Notes under the pieces: generated by a model
Told to the model about the DNA's origin: nothing
The model's database searches: none
Seen by the model: the letters and a program-made list of their open reading frames with translations, nothing else
In this document: in pieces, positions 7,874 through 17,597 of the stretch
How positions within the stretch are numbered: position 1 is the first letter of the stretch
Layout: every line of letters starts with the position of its first letter
Source of the DNA: Minwuia sp.
GTDB lineage: Bacteria > Pseudomonadota > Alphaproteobacteria > Minwuiales > Minwuiaceae
Reading direction: 5' to 3'
Assembly (NCBI GenBank): GCA_029210175.1
Contig: JARGPL010000015.1
Location: forward strand, 186,001 to 250,000
Length of the DNA stretch: 64,000 nucleotides
Translations under genes and position numbers: made by a program

Positions 7874-8860
7874 ATGGAAACCCGTGGCAGTCACATCCTG
7901 ATCGGCAGCGCTGTCCTGCTGTTCACCCTGTTGTTCATGGGCTTGGTGATCTGGGTATCCGGCAGCGACCTGGATGACGAGACCCGGAGCTATGACATCT
8001 ACTTCCGCGGGTCCGTCAGCGGTTTGGCGACAGGTGGCGATGTGCGCTATCGCGGCATCCGGATCGGGCGCGTCGGCGATATCGAGATTGATTCGGACGA
8101 CCCCAGTCAGGTCAGGGCAACTGTCGAGATCAGCAACAATCTGGTGATCAAGGAAGGCGATGTCGCGCGACTGAAGCTGCAGGGCATTACCGGTGTGGCA
8201 TTCGTCAGTATCGAAGGTGCCGTGGCTGGCAGCCCGCCGCTCGGAACCCCGCCGCTGGCAAAGCGTCCGATCATCCCGTCGGCACCATCCGAGCTGGAGA
8301 AGCTGTTTTCCGGCGCACCGGAGTTGCTTGGCCGTGCCATTGTCGTGACAGAACGGCTCGCCGATCTGCTGGGTGAGGACAATCAGGCCCAGTTTGCAGG
8401 CATTCTGGCGGACCTGAAGGTATTGACCGGCACCCTTGCCAGCCAGCAGGCAGGTATCGCGAACACGCTGCAGGCGATGGAGCGAAGCGCCGCCAGCGTT
8501 GCCTCGGCGGCATCGAAGGCAGATGCGCTGATTGATGACATGGCGGAGACCATGTCGGTGGCGCGGGGTGCCATGATCGGCATCGACCAGACCGTTTCGC
8601 GCGACCTGGGGGCACTGATCGCGGAACTGCGCGCGACCAACCAGGACATGGCCGGGGTCATGGCGTCGGCCAACCGCATCGTGCAGCGGGCTGAGGAACC
8701 GCTTGTCGGTTTCACGCAAGACGGGCTGGGTGAGGCACAGCGCTTCATCACCGAAGCACGGCTGATGGTGGCGGCCATCTCGCGTCTGACTGAACGTCTT
8801 GAAACAGGTGGTGCCCAGACCTTGCTGGGCGTGGAAGGGGCTGAGGTGGACGCACAATGA
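7874..8860 (+). CDS. mlaD: MlaD-like MCE-domain substrate-binding protein
   Basis: The 328-residue protein has one N-terminal membrane anchor (about 9-30), then an MCE domain at about 38-125 (FRGSVSGLATGGDVRYRGIRIGRV), then a long helical tail (about 140-310) rich in Ala. MCE proteins form hexameric rings that pass lipids across the periplasm. The helical tail makes this longer than E. coli MlaD (183 residues) and closer to the Mce4/LetB-like or plant TGD2 layout, where it may form a tunnel. The ATG follows the mlaF stop with no gap, and the end overlaps the next gene by 4 bases. Confidence 0.9.
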   Translation: METRGSHILIGSAVLLFTLLFMGLVIWVSGSDLDDETRSYDIYFRGSVSGLATGGDVRYRGIRIGRVGDIEIDSDDPSQVRATVEISNNLVIKEGDVARLKLQGITGVAFVSIEGAVAGSPPLGTPPLAKRPIIPSAPSELEKLFSGAPELLGRAIVVTERLADLLGEDNQAQFAGILADLKVLTGTLASQQAGIANTLQAMERSAASVASAASKADALIDDMAETMSVARGAMIGIDQTVSRDLGALIAELRATNQDMAGVMASANRIVQRAEEPLVGFTQDGLGEAQRFITEARLMVAAISRLTERLETGGAQTLLGVEGAEVDAQ

Positions 8861-9501
8861 AACGGATGATCAGACGATTCCTGCGACTTGCCATCGTCGC
8901 CGTTCCGCTGACGCTGTCGCTGGCAGCCTGTGGGAACTTCCTCGGTGTGCCGCGTGCAGCATCGAACATCTATACCCTGACCCCGAAGAGCACGTTCGCA
9001 GCGGGCATGCCGCGCGTCGACTGGCAACTGGTGATCGAAGAGCCGCTGGCGTCAGGCGGGCTGGAAGGGGCGCGCATCGCCGTGCGCCCGAACGATCTGG
9101 AAATGAAATACTTTGCGGATACGCGCTGGACCGAACGCGCGCCAAAGATGATCCAGACCCTGCTGGTGGAGAGTTTCGAGAACAGCGGCACGATCATCGC
9201 CGTAGGGCGGCAGGCGATTGGCCTGCGGGCGGATTTCAGCCTGAAGACCGAGCTGCGGGAGTTTCAGGTTGAATCCTATCGCAATGGTCAGGTTCGGGTG
9301 CGGGTCAACGCGAAACTGATCCGCCAGGCGCGTCAGACCATCACGAACTCCGCCAGCTTCGAGGCAACGGCGCAACCGACCGGGCCGGGAATCGCGCTGG
9401 CCGTACGGGCATTCGATGCCGCATTGGGGGCGGTGCTGCGGGATATTGTCGAATGGACGATCAGGGAAGGGCAGGCCGCCCATCTCGCCGCCCGTCAGTG
9501 A
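8857..9501 (+). CDS. ABC-type transport auxiliary lipoprotein (PqiC-like)
   Basis: The 214-residue protein has a lipobox LSLAAC with Cys25 as the lipidated residue. The body matches the auxiliary lipoproteins found beside MCE transporters (ASNIYTLTPKSTF, DWQLVIEEPLASGGLEGARIAV, YFADTRWTERAPKMIQTLLVESFE). These are outer-membrane lipoproteins thought to dock the MCE tunnel, as PqiC does. ATGA overlap with mlaD indicates translational coupling. Confidence 0.88.
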   Translation: MKRMIRRFLRLAIVAVPLTLSLAACGNFLGVPRAASNIYTLTPKSTFAAGMPRVDWQLVIEEPLASGGLEGARIAVRPNDLEMKYFADTRWTERAPKMIQTLLVESFENSGTIIAVGRQAIGLRADFSLKTELREFQVESYRNGQVRVRVNAKLIRQARQTITNSASFEATAQPTGPGIALAVRAFDAALGAVLRDIVEWTIREGQAAHLAARQ

Positions 9502-9507
9502 TCTGCC

Positions 9508-12495
9508 TTGAGGCGCACCACCAAATTCGCGATATGGCTGCTGCTCGGTCTCGGGGTGCTGGTCGTCGCAACCGTGCTGGCCCGCAAACCTCTGGTTGCC
9601 TGGGCTGCCACGACCTATCTGGCGAGCCGTGGGGTTGAACCTGCACGTCTTTCGGTAACGCGGCTGGATCTTGAAGGGGCCGAGATCGCAGATCTGCGGA
9701 TCGGAGCGCCGGACGCCCCGCATGTGTCCGTTCGCCAGCTGATCGTCAGGCTTGATGGCTTCGAGGTATCGACGCTAAGCGTGGAAGGTGTCGCAATTGT
9801 CGGCACCTTGCGCGATGGGCGACCGGATATCGGGCCGGTGATGGCACTCGTTGCCTCAGAGCCTTCCGCCGCAGAACCAGCGCCACCAGGTCTGCCCGTG
9901 GCACTGCCTGATCTGACCCTCACCGATTTGCGGCTGGCCCTCAAAGGGCCACAGGGCGATCTGGGTCTCGATTTTTCCGGCATGTTCAGGCTCGTTCGCG
10001 GGGTGCTGAAAGGCGATGGAGAGCTTCAGGTCGCTGGTCCCGGCGGCAAGGGGGCAGGGGATCTGCAACTTGCGCTTCAGCCAGACCTTACAGGGCACGG
10101 AACGCTGGCTGCGCGTGATGTGACCATCGGGCCGCCCTGGCTGTCCCGGCCTCTGGTGATCCCTCAACTGAGCCTGCGCGCGGACCGAAGTGGCGAGCAT
10201 GCGTCTGCGGACCTGACCGCTGACATTGCCGACGGTGTTGTTTCGGCAAGTCTTCTGGGTGTCGGCCCGTTCGATCGACCCACCCTGGATCTGGGCGTGC
10301 AGGTCGATCTGCCAGCGCTGGCGCCACTGCTGCCACTGCTTGTGCCGTTCACCGGTGACCTGCCGCTTGCAGACGCTGCAATCGACCTGTCGCTGGCGCT
10401 CAGCGGCACCGGCGCGGAAGCGCCAGACCTTGCCACGCAACTGTTGAATGCGCGCGGTGAACTGACCCTGACTGGTCAGGTGACAGTCACACCTGCACCG
10501 GAAGCGACTGGCGGTCAGGCGCAGACCATGGACCTCGAACTGGAACTGGATGGCGCATTCGACCCGGCCTCGATTGATCTGCTGGTCCGAAAGGCAGGGG
10601 CAGGCGTGAAAGGTCTGAAGCCTGCCGGTATACCGGAAGACATCGCGCGTCTGCTGGGGCCGACCGCAGCACTTGCGGTGGAACCCGGTTTCCGCATTCA
10701 GGTATCACGCGATCAGGCGGGTACGGCGCAGATGCGCGGCGGGTTCACGGCCTCAAGTGGTACGCTGGCGTTGGCCGCAGGATTCGACGCCCTGGACCTG
10801 TTGCCCGAAGGGATTCAGGGGTCGGGAGCCGTGATTGATCTGAAGGGACTGGTCTGGGATGGACTGGCGCTCGACCAGTTGGCGTTCAGGGGCGACATCG
10901 GGACCATTGGCGGTATCACTGTGAAAGGCGCTTTATCCGGCGCCGGCGCAGAATGGCAGCAGAGGGAGCATGTCGTCAGTGCGCCTGAATTCCGGCTCGA
11001 TCTGAATGTTCAGGCCAGAAGCGTTTCAGACATGGATGGCCAGTTGCAGGGAACGTTGCGCGCGGCCAGCCTTTCGCTGGCTGATGGTGCGGTCGAAGTG
11101 TTTCAGCCGACGCTGAAGCTCGGTTCCCTGGTGATCGCCGCGTCGCCACAAGGGGGCATGTCCCTGAAAGGCGAGGCCGTCATGAACCAGTCCGGCCTGC
11201 GACTGGCGTCCGTGGGCACCGCAGGGATGATTCAAGCCGACCCGCAACTGATCACGCTTGATCTTGCAGGTGCAGAGGCGACAGCCCTGACAGGCACAGT
11301 CGCGCTGAACACAGCCAGTGTCACCGTGCCGGGACTGGCCGCAACCGGCGCAGTCAGCATCAAGGGGCAAGTTGAACTGGTGGGCGAGACCATTGTGGCC
11401 ATTGTGCAGGGCAATCGTGTCCAGGTCGACCGGTCGCTGATGGAAGGTATACCGGCGATCGACGTCGAGGTTCAGGTAACGGCTGATCCGCAGCAATTGA
11501 ACCTGCACGGAACGGCTGTCTCGGGTCCGGCCCGCGTCCTGATGAGCGGGAACCTTCAGCCCGAGACCGGGACTGCCGACGCGGTGATCGCGCTGGACCC
11601 GACGGCCCTGTCGCTGCTGTCAGATCACCTGCGCGGGACCATTCTTCCCGAAGGAATGGCAATGCCCGATGGCACTGTCTCAGTACGTACTGATCTGATA
11701 TTTGACAACGCCTTGTCCGGGAAATTGAATGTAGTAATTCAAGGCGGTGAAGTCGCCACACCGGAGGCGACGCTGTCCGGAATCAATACCGATATTCGTC
11801 TGGACAACATTCTGCCGCCATCCACATCAGCGATGCAGGAAGTGCGCATCGCGCGGCTTGCCGGACCAGCGGAGATGACAGACCTGTTGTTGCGGTTCGG
11901 ACTGTCGCAGGACGGTGATGAAACGGTTGCCCGGATCGCGCACATGGCAGGCAGCGTCTTTGGTGGTGAACTGGCACTGGAACCCTTCACCCTGCGACCG
12001 GATGAAACCAGCCGTGCCGTGGATGTTGCACTGCGCCGCATCGACATGTCGCAGATCGTCGAACTGACAGGGCTGACCGGGTTTGCCCTGAGCGGAACCC
12101 TGTCGGGAACCTTGCCGGTGACCATCGTCGGGGACAGTCAGGTCGCCGTGCGTGGCGGTTTGCTGAAGGCAGATGCGCCTGGCACCTTGAGGCTGGACGG
12201 CGCAAGCCTGCGTGGTGTTCTGGGGCAGCAGGGCGTCGAACAACTCGATCTGATGATCCAGGCCCTGGAGGATTTCAGGTACGACGTCCTCGAGATCGCC
12301 ATCGAGAAAGCGCTGGAAGGGGACGCGGACATGCGGGTCACCCTTGGTGGCCAGAACCCGGCTGTGCTTGACGGGCATCCGTTCCGCTTCAACGTTTCGG
12401 TCAAGGGCAATGCGGATCGCCTTCTTGAGACCATATTGACGGTGTATCGGGCATCGGGTGGTGTGATTGAACAGGGTATCAAGTCCTTGCAGTAG
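9508..12495 (+). CDS. ydbH: YdbH-like AsmA-family intermembrane lipid transport protein
   Basis: This is a 995-residue protein with one N-terminal membrane anchor (about 5-25, IWLLLGLGVLVVATVLA). The rest is a very long series of beta-rich repeats ending in the YdbH signature region (RLDGASLRGVLGQQGVEQLD, then ALEDFRYDVLEIAIEKALEG). YdbH is one of the AsmA-like proteins (with YhdP and TamB) shown in E. coli to support phospholipid delivery to the outer membrane, as a groove-shaped bridge across the periplasm. The next two genes encode its usual partners YnbE and YdbL. The start is TTG 9508, 6 bases after the lipoprotein gene. Confidence in the family comes mainly from the C terminus plus the two neighbours. 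Confidence 0.87.
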   Translation: MRRTTKFAIWLLLGLGVLVVATVLARKPLVAWAATTYLASRGVEPARLSVTRLDLEGAEIADLRIGAPDAPHVSVRQLIVRLDGFEVSTLSVEGVAIVGTLRDGRPDIGPVMALVASEPSAAEPAPPGLPVALPDLTLTDLRLALKGPQGDLGLDFSGMFRLVRGVLKGDGELQVAGPGGKGAGDLQLALQPDLTGHGTLAARDVTIGPPWLSRPLVIPQLSLRADRSGEHASADLTADIADGVVSASLLGVGPFDRPTLDLGVQVDLPALAPLLPLLVPFTGDLPLADAAIDLSLALSGTGAEAPDLATQLLNARGELTLTGQVTVTPAPEATGGQAQTMDLELELDGAFDPASIDLLVRKAGAGVKGLKPAGIPEDIARLLGPTAALAVEPGFRIQVSRDQAGTAQMRGGFTASSGTLALAAGFDALDLLPEGIQGSGAVIDLKGLVWDGLALDQLAFRGDIGTIGGITVKGALSGAGAEWQQREHVVSAPEFRLDLNVQARSVSDMDGQLQGTLRAASLSLADGAVEVFQPTLKLGSLVIAASPQGGMSLKGEAVMNQSGLRLASVGTAGMIQADPQLITLDLAGAEATALTGTVALNTASVTVPGLAATGAVSIKGQVELVGETIVAIVQGNRVQVDRSLMEGIPAIDVEVQVTADPQQLNLHGTAVSGPARVLMSGNLQPETGTADAVIALDPTALSLLSDHLRGTILPEGMAMPDGTVSVRTDLIFDNALSGKLNVVIQGGEVATPEATLSGINTDIRLDNILPPSTSAMQEVRIARLAGPAEMTDLLLRFGLSQDGDETVARIAHMAGSVFGGELALEPFTLRPDETSRAVDVALRRIDMSQIVELTGLTGFALSGTLSGTLPVTIVGDSQVAVRGGLLKADAPGTLRLDGASLRGVLGQQGVEQLDLMIQALEDFRYDVLEIAIEKALEGDADMRVTLGGQNPAVLDGHPFRFNVSVKGNADRLLETILTVYRASGGVIEQGIKSLQ

Positions 12496-12543
12496 GTCGT
12501 TGCAGACCGCACCATGTGCATCTTGGATAAGAGGAAACGGTAC

Positions 12544-12756
12544 ATGACACGATATTCCGGCCTGCGGGCGCGGACGGCCATTGGCACCATGATTGCCGTC
12601 CTGGCTTTGCTTGGGGCCTGCACACCGACAGTCCAGGTGGCTGCGCCAAAGGAGCCGATCACGATCAACCTGAACATCAAGCTTGATGCAGATGTACGTG
12701 TCCGGCTGGAAGAAGCCGCCAAGAAGGACATCAAAACCAACCCGGGGATATTCTGA
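12544..12756 (+). CDS. ynbE: YnbE-family outer-membrane lipoprotein
   Basis: The protein has 70 residues, with signal peptide and lipobox LLGAC (Cys26), then the family core CTPTVQVAAPKEPITINLN. In E. coli, YnbE multimerises and interacts with the C-terminal end of YdbH to complete a bridge to the outer membrane. I chose ATG 12544 with GAGGAAA upstream. An ATG at 12514 would add ten residues before the signal. It lies between ydbH and ydbL, matching E. coli gene order. Confidence 0.88.
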   Translation: MTRYSGLRARTAIGTMIAVLALLGACTPTVQVAAPKEPITINLNIKLDADVRVRLEEAAKKDIKTNPGIF

Positions 12757-13091
12757 TGCTGCGTCGCACCTTTCTGACCCTTGCCGCATCCATGCTGTTG
12801 GTCACCGCGCTGGGTCTCGGCCCGGCCACCGCGCAGTCGCTGGATGCGTTGCGCAGTTCCGGCGCTGTCGGTGAACGCTATGACGGGCTGTTGGCGGCGC
12901 GCGACAATACCGCCGGCACGCGCCAGTTCGTGGAGAGTGTCAACGCCCAGCGTCTGAACATCTATCGTGAACGGGCGACGGCGCAGGGCGTATCGCCAGA
13001 ACAGGTCGGTCGCGTCTATGCCCGCGAGATCCGGCAATCCGCGCCGCGTGGTACATGGTTCCTGCAGGACAATGGGGCGTGGACGCAGTAG
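12756..13091 (+). CDS. ydbL: YdbL-family periplasmic protein (DUF1318)
   Basis: The 111-residue protein has a cleavable signal peptide (about 1-27, cut near ATA-QS), followed by the DUF1318/YdbL domain (LDALRSSGAVGERYDGLLAA, ending WFLQDNGAW). In E. coli YdbL modulates YnbE multimerisation. The start overlaps the ynbE stop by one base (TGATG), indicating coupled translation. It is the last gene of the lipid-transport operon. A 70-base gap follows before an SDR gene. Confidence 0.88.
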   Translation: MLRRTFLTLAASMLLVTALGLGPATAQSLDALRSSGAVGERYDGLLAARDNTAGTRQFVESVNAQRLNIYRERATAQGVSPEQVGRVYAREIRQSAPRGTWFLQDNGAWTQ

Positions 13092-13161
13092 TGTCCTTGT
13101 CTGTGTGACGCCGGTCTGCTGTCCTTGCTGCCGGGTTTGAGGATGAAGGAACCGACGGGCC

Positions 13162-13926
13162 ATGTTCAATCAGATGAGGCTGGATAACCGGATTGCGCTT
13201 GTGACAGGCGCAAGCCGGGGGCTGGGCCGCGCCATGGCGCTGGGTCTTTCGTCCGCTGGCGCCCGGGTTGTCGTCAACGCCCGGAACGAAGACGCCCTGC
13301 GGGATGTGGTGACGGAGATCGAGCACAAGGGCGGCCAGGCCGATCACCGGTGCTTTGACGTGACGGACGAGGAGGCCGCGAAGGATGCGCTTGCCTCCAT
13401 CGTTACCGACCATCGCCGCCTGGATATCCTGATCAACAATGCCGGCACGATCGTCCGCTCCCCATTGCTGGACGCGACGACCGAGGATTTTCGCCAGGTG
13501 GTGGACACCAACCTGACTTCGCTGTTCGTGCTCTCGCGGGAGGCGGCGCGGCTGATGGTGCCCCGTGGTTATGGCCGTATCGTCAACATCGGTTCCGTCA
13601 TGTCGCAGATCGGGCGGCCCGACATCGTGTCCTATGTCTCCACCAAGCATGCGGTTGCTGGCCTGACCAAGGCACTGGCAGTGGAACTCGGCCCTCTGGG
13701 CATCTGCGTCAATGGCATCGGGCCGGGATATTTCGGCACGGAGTTCAATCGCCCACTGATGGAAGACGCCGAATTCACCGCAATGGTGGAAGGGCGGACG
13801 CCTGTCGCCCGATGGGGCCGACCGGAGGAGATTGCCGGTGCTGCCATCTTCCTGGCGTCCGAGGCCGCATCCTACGTCAATGGCCATGTCCTGATGGTCG
13901 ATGGTGGTCTGACGATCAAGCTTTGA
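13162..13926 (+). CDS. Short-chain dehydrogenase/reductase (gluconate 5-dehydrogenase-like)
   Basis: This 254-residue classical SDR has TGASRGLG cofactor motif near 16-23, INNAG near 91-95, catalytic Ser in NIGSVMSQ, YVSTKHA for Tyr and Lys, and the C-terminal VNGHVLMVDGG. The overall pattern is close to gluconate 5-dehydrogenase/IdnO-type enzymes, but SDR substrate prediction is weak. It is cytoplasmic. It may be transcribed with the preceding lipid operon (70-base gap), and its stop overlaps the putative TTG start of the next gene. Confidence 0.85.
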   Translation: MFNQMRLDNRIALVTGASRGLGRAMALGLSSAGARVVVNARNEDALRDVVTEIEHKGGQADHRCFDVTDEEAAKDALASIVTDHRRLDILINNAGTIVRSPLLDATTEDFRQVVDTNLTSLFVLSREAARLMVPRGYGRIVNIGSVMSQIGRPDIVSYVSTKHAVAGLTKALAVELGPLGICVNGIGPGYFGTEFNRPLMEDAEFTAMVEGRTPVARWGRPEEIAGAAIFLASEAASYVNGHVLMVDGGLTIKL

Positions 13927-14606
13927 AGGGGGTGGCAGACATTTCCAGCCATGGGATTCTCCTGGGCCTTGCCCTCACGCTGGCATGCGGCATGTTCCTG
14001 CTGCCGGGGCAGGGGGCACGGGCGGAAACCGCCGTCAGCACCGAAATCGCCGAAAGCACGGCCAGCGTGGTGGGCCGGATCAACCACGCTGGGTTCCGTC
14101 GCCGCGCCCATTGCACGGGCTTCGTCGTGACTGGCGGCCATATCGTGACAGCGGCCCATTGCCTGCCGGAGTGGGAAGAGGAAATGGTGCATTTCCAGCG
14201 CGGCTATGACCGTGGTGAAGATCTCAGTCACCACAAGGGCCAGCGGGCGACCTTTCGCAAGGTGAACAACAGCGATATTGCCATGCTGTGCAATGCCGTG
14301 CCGGACGTTGCCCCGCTTCGCATCACGACGCAACGCGTTGCACCCGGCGACATGCTGGGCATTCCGGGCTATCCGATACCCCGCGCGCATATCCTGCAGA
14401 TGCACAGTTGCAAGACGTGGAAGGTGGCGAAGGGCGGGCGCATCCATATCGCGTGTCCGGTCAGGCCGGGTACATCCGGCGCCCCCGTTCTTGTGGACAC
14501 GGCGGACGGGCCGCAGGTGGTGGCAGTGATGTCGGCCAGCAACCGCACCTCGGCCCGCGCGCACCGTCTGACACCGGCCATGCTCACCACCTGCAACACC
14601 CCCTGA
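13923..14606 (+). CDS. Secreted trypsin-like serine protease
   Basis: The protein is about 227 residues from TTG 13923. A signal peptide (GILLGLALTLACGMFLLPGQG, cut near ARA-ET) precedes a chymotrypsin-fold domain. The triad is complete: VTAAHCLP (His), NNSDIAML (Asp) and GTSGAPVL (Ser). CTGFVV before the His is typical of the group. Cysteines (C in HCTGF, AAHC, MLCNA, HSCKTW, IACPV, TTCNT) could form disulfides. The start is uncertain: TTG 13923 overlaps the SDR stop as TTGA, and GTG 13932 is the alternative. It probably acts in the periplasm or medium. The target is unknown. Confidence 0.78.
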   Translation: MKGVADISSHGILLGLALTLACGMFLLPGQGARAETAVSTEIAESTASVVGRINHAGFRRRAHCTGFVVTGGHIVTAAHCLPEWEEEMVHFQRGYDRGEDLSHHKGQRATFRKVNNSDIAMLCNAVPDVAPLRITTQRVAPGDMLGIPGYPIPRAHILQMHSCKTWKVAKGGRIHIACPVRPGTSGAPVLVDTADGPQVVAVMSASNRTSARAHRLTPAMLTTCNTP

Positions 14607-14651
14607 AGTACCCGGCCCGCCCGGGTGAAGATCAACGCACCGGAGGAAGAG

Positions 14652-15281
14652 ATGATTTTCTACGATTGCGCCACAGCACCCAGCCCGCGCCGCGCCCGCA
14701 TGTTCATTGCGGAAAAGGGGCTCGAGATCGAAACCCGCCAGATCAGCATCGCCGATCGCGAACAGCTCTCGGATGCCTTTCTGGCGATCAATCCGCGCGC
14801 CACGGTGCCGGTGCTGGTGACGGATGAAGGTGACACCCTGACGGAGAACGTCGCCATTGCCACCTATCTGGATGCCCGGTTTCCCGACAGGCCGTTGCTG
14901 GGCACCACGCCCTCGGAAGAGGCGCAGATCATGATGTGGAGTGCGATTGCGGAGGGGCAGGGCGGTGCACCGGTGGCAGAAACCCTGCGCAACAGCAATC
15001 CGGCCATGAAGGGACGCGCATTGCCCGGCCCGGCCAACTTCGAACAGATCCCCGAACTGGCCAATCGTGGCCTGGCGCGGGTCAAGCTGTTCTTCGGAAC
15101 GCTGGACAGGCAGCTGCAGGGCAGGGACTTCCTGACCGGTGACAACTTCACCTACGCCGACATCACCGCGTTCGTGTTCGTGGACTTCGCCCGCATCATC
15201 AAGCAGCGTATCCCGGAAGAGCTGACCGCCGCGACAGACTGGTACGCCCGCATCAAGGCCCGTCCCAGCGCAGGGCTCTGA
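14652..15281 (+). CDS. Glutathione S-transferase family protein
   Basis: The protein is 209 residues from ATG 14652, chosen because GGAGGAAG sits just upstream. A thioredoxin-fold N-terminal domain (about 1-80) shows the cis-proline region ATVPVL and LTENVAIATYLD for glutathione binding. A helical C-terminal domain (about 90-205) includes GDNFTYADITAFVFVDFA, a typical N-capping motif. It is cytoplasmic, with probable detoxification or glutathione-linked chemistry. It ends 33 bases from the convergent dehydratase gene. Confidence 0.88.
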   Translation: MIFYDCATAPSPRRARMFIAEKGLEIETRQISIADREQLSDAFLAINPRATVPVLVTDEGDTLTENVAIATYLDARFPDRPLLGTTPSEEAQIMMWSAIAEGQGGAPVAETLRNSNPAMKGRALPGPANFEQIPELANRGLARVKLFFGTLDRQLQGRDFLTGDNFTYADITAFVFVDFARIIKQRIPEELTAATDWYARIKARPSAGL

Positions 15282-15314
15282 ATCCGGTTATCAGATGACG
15301 TTGGCAGAGGTCTG

Positions 15315-17045
15315 CTACAGCACGCATCCATAGTGCGCGCTGGAAACCAGCCGCCGATACTTGCTCAACACCGACCCTTCCGGCACGGCAGAAAGCGCTG
15401 GCGCGGGTAACTGCGCCATGCGCGCCGCCATCTCTTCGGCCGAAATATCCAGGTCAAGCCGACGGGTCCTGGGGTCGATGATGATGGTATCGCCGTTGCG
15501 AACCGCGCCAATCGGGCCGCCCCTTGCGCCTTCCGGACAGATATGCCCGACGAGGATACCGTGGGAGACGCCTGAGAACCGGCCGTCCGTTATCAACGCA
15601 ACGTCCTTGCCCAGACCGCGCCCCTGCAGCTGGATGGTCAGATGCACCATCTCCGGCATGCCGGGTGCGCCAACGGGGCCCACGTTTCGTACGACGACCA
15701 CGTCCCCTGCAACCACGCTTTCGTCGCGTATCGCCGCCATCGCAGCCTGTTCGCTCTCGAATACCTTCGCCGGACCCCGAAACTCGCCATGCTCAAGCGT
15801 CTTGCCCGACAGCTTCAACAGGCAGCTCTCCGGCGCCAGGGAGCCGGACAGGACACTGATATGGTTGCCAGGTGCCGCCAGCGGCCTTGCCACCGGAAAG
15901 ACGACATCCTGGTCAGGCATGTCTTCCGGCAGGGGGACGTCAGCCAGGTTCTCGGCGAGTGTCTTGCCCGTCACTGTCATGACGTCACCGTGCAGCAGCC
16001 CGGCCTCAAGCAAGGCCTTCATCACCACGGGAACGCCGCCGACGTCGTGCAGCGAGACCATGGCATAGGCGCCATGTGGCTGCAGGTTGGCGATCAGTGG
16101 CACCCGCGCGCCGATCCGCCGCATGTCCTCGATGGTGAAGGCCACACCGGCTTCCCGGGCGATGGCCAGAACATGCAGGTACAGGTTGGTTGAACCGCCC
16201 ATCGCATAGGCGGTGGTCACCGCGTTCTCGAAAGCTTCCCGCACCATGATGTCCCGGGGCCGGATACCTTTCTGCATCAGGCCATAGAGCGCCTCGACAC
16301 TGGCCTGAGCCTGGTTCTTGACGTCGTCATGGATATCGCTGGCCGCGTCGTAGTCCGCCGGATGTGACGCGCCACGGGGCAGCATCATGCCAATGGCCTC
16401 GGCGATGCTGCTCATCGTGTTGGCGGTAAACATCGCGCCGCAGGTGCCGCTGCCCGGCATGACGCAGCGTTGCAGGCTCAACAGTTCATCGTCGGAGATG
16501 CGGCCCGCTTCCCGGGCGGCGGAACCTTCGACATAGTCCATGATGGTGAGGTTGTTGCCTTTGCTGGCCCAGGGTTCGAAATCAACCCGGCCCGGGGAAC
16601 TCGTTCCCGGATAGACCACCAGACCGAACGCATTGGTCCGCGCCAGGGGCATCAGGGCGGCAGCGCCGGTCTTGTCGCAGCCCGAAACCACGATCATCGC
16701 ATTGCCATGGTGCGCGTAATGGCCGGTCTCCATGCAGTCCGCCATCAGATCGCGCGACACCAGACTGTAGCCTGCGTTTTCCGTGCCCTGGGTCAGTGCA
16801 TCCGACACCGCCGGTGCCCCGACCAGCAGACCCTGGCCGCCTCTTGCGGAGACTGCATCCACAAGCAGATCGGCAATCCGGCGCACGCGATTGTTGCAGC
16901 GATGCGCGTTGGTATAGGCATTGGCGATGGTGACGACGGCGTTGGTCTGGCCCGCTTCCGAAGGATCGAACCCTGCCGCCCGCAATTCGACGGCGCGCAG
17001 GCCCTGTTTGGAATCGCTCCAGTAGCTCACTGACTTGTCCGGCAT
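15315..17045 (-). CDS. IlvD/Edd family dehydratase
   Basis: The 576-residue protein starts at ATG 17045 with GGAGA 9 bases upstream. Cluster-binding cysteines are visible: HRCNN in the N-terminal part, VVSGCDKTG and [18 protein letters not shown] and the C-terminal [11 protein letters not shown] are also family hallmarks. The family removes water from dihydroxy acids (branched-chain precursors) or sugar acids (gluconate, arabonate, xylonate). The usual N-terminal W-x-E-x-x-PCN segment is replaced by [13 protein letters not shown], so I do not assign IlvD itself. It is more likely a divergent dehydratase of unknown substrate. Confidence 0.83.
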   Translation of the reverse strand: MPDKSVSYWSDSKQGLRAVELRAAGFDPSEAGQTNAVVTIANAYTNAHRCNNRVRRIADLLVDAVSARGGQGLLVGAPAVSDALTQGTENAGYSLVSRDLMADCMETGHYAHHGNAMIVVSGCDKTGAAALMPLARTNAFGLVVYPGTSSPGRVDFEPWASKGNNLTIMDYVEGSAAREAGRISDDELLSLQRCVMPGSGTCGAMFTANTMSSIAEAIGMMLPRGASHPADYDAASDIHDDVKNQAQASVEALYGLMQKGIRPRDIMVREAFENAVTTAYAMGGSTNLYLHVLAIAREAGVAFTIEDMRRIGARVPLIANLQPHGAYAMVSLHDVGGVPVVMKALLEAGLLHGDVMTVTGKTLAENLADVPLPEDMPDQDVVFPVARPLAAPGNHISVLSGSLAPESCLLKLSGKTLEHGEFRGPAKVFESEQAAMAAIRDESVVAGDVVVVRNVGPVGAPGMPEMVHLTIQLQGRGLGKDVALITDGRFSGVSHGILVGHICPEGARGGPIGAVRNGDTIIIDPRTRRLDLDISAEEMAARMAQLPAPALSAVPEGSVLSKYRRLVSSAHYGCVL

Positions 17046-17168
17046 TGATGTTCTCCGCAGTTCTGATCCCGTGACACTCAGGGTGCAGCGGCAAACCCGG
17101 TTGTGGCAAGCGTTAGCCGACATCGTCGACCTGATCCGCCTTTCAGCAAGGCTGCGAAGGCCCGGGAC

Positions 17169-17433
17169 GGCATTGTCAGAGCAAATCTGATGTGATCGCG
17201 GTAGGCTTTCGGGATGCGAAATCCTTTCCGCTATTTCAAAGGCTCGCCCGCACATCCGTTGGCGGTGGCATGTGGATGAGGTTTTCGTCCGGGTCAACGG
17301 CGAGCGACGCTATCTCTGGCGGGCCGTGGATCATGAAAGTGAGGCACTGGAAGTCCATGTCACGAAGGTGCGGGATCGCAGCGCTGCGATGGATTTCCTG
17401 AAGCGCGCGTTGAAACGCTTCTGCTCACGTTGA
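17169..17433 (+). mobile_element. IS6-family remnant A (one end plus part of the DDE domain)
   Basis: The left inverted repeat GGCATTGTCAGAGCAAAT at 17169-17186 is followed by the start of a transposase (ATG 17214, MRNPFRYF). The sequence then jumps, out of frame, to the DDE core (RWRWHVDEVFVRV, YLWRAVDHE) and stops near 17433. The right end is missing. Sequence after it to 17597 shows nothing recognisable. It shares its left end and core with remnant C at 20603. It is non-functional. Confidence 0.85.
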
Positions 17434-17597
17434 TCGAAATGGTTCCATGACAATTCTCATGGAAAGAGAGTTGGTGGCCCGCTACGGTTGCAAGGTGCGA
17501 ACCTGCCTCGCAAGCCGCCAACTGATCGCGCAATCAGTCCAGTGACAGTCTGTCGGGCGTCGGATTGTCGATTTCACTGCAAGAGGGAACTTCGAGA

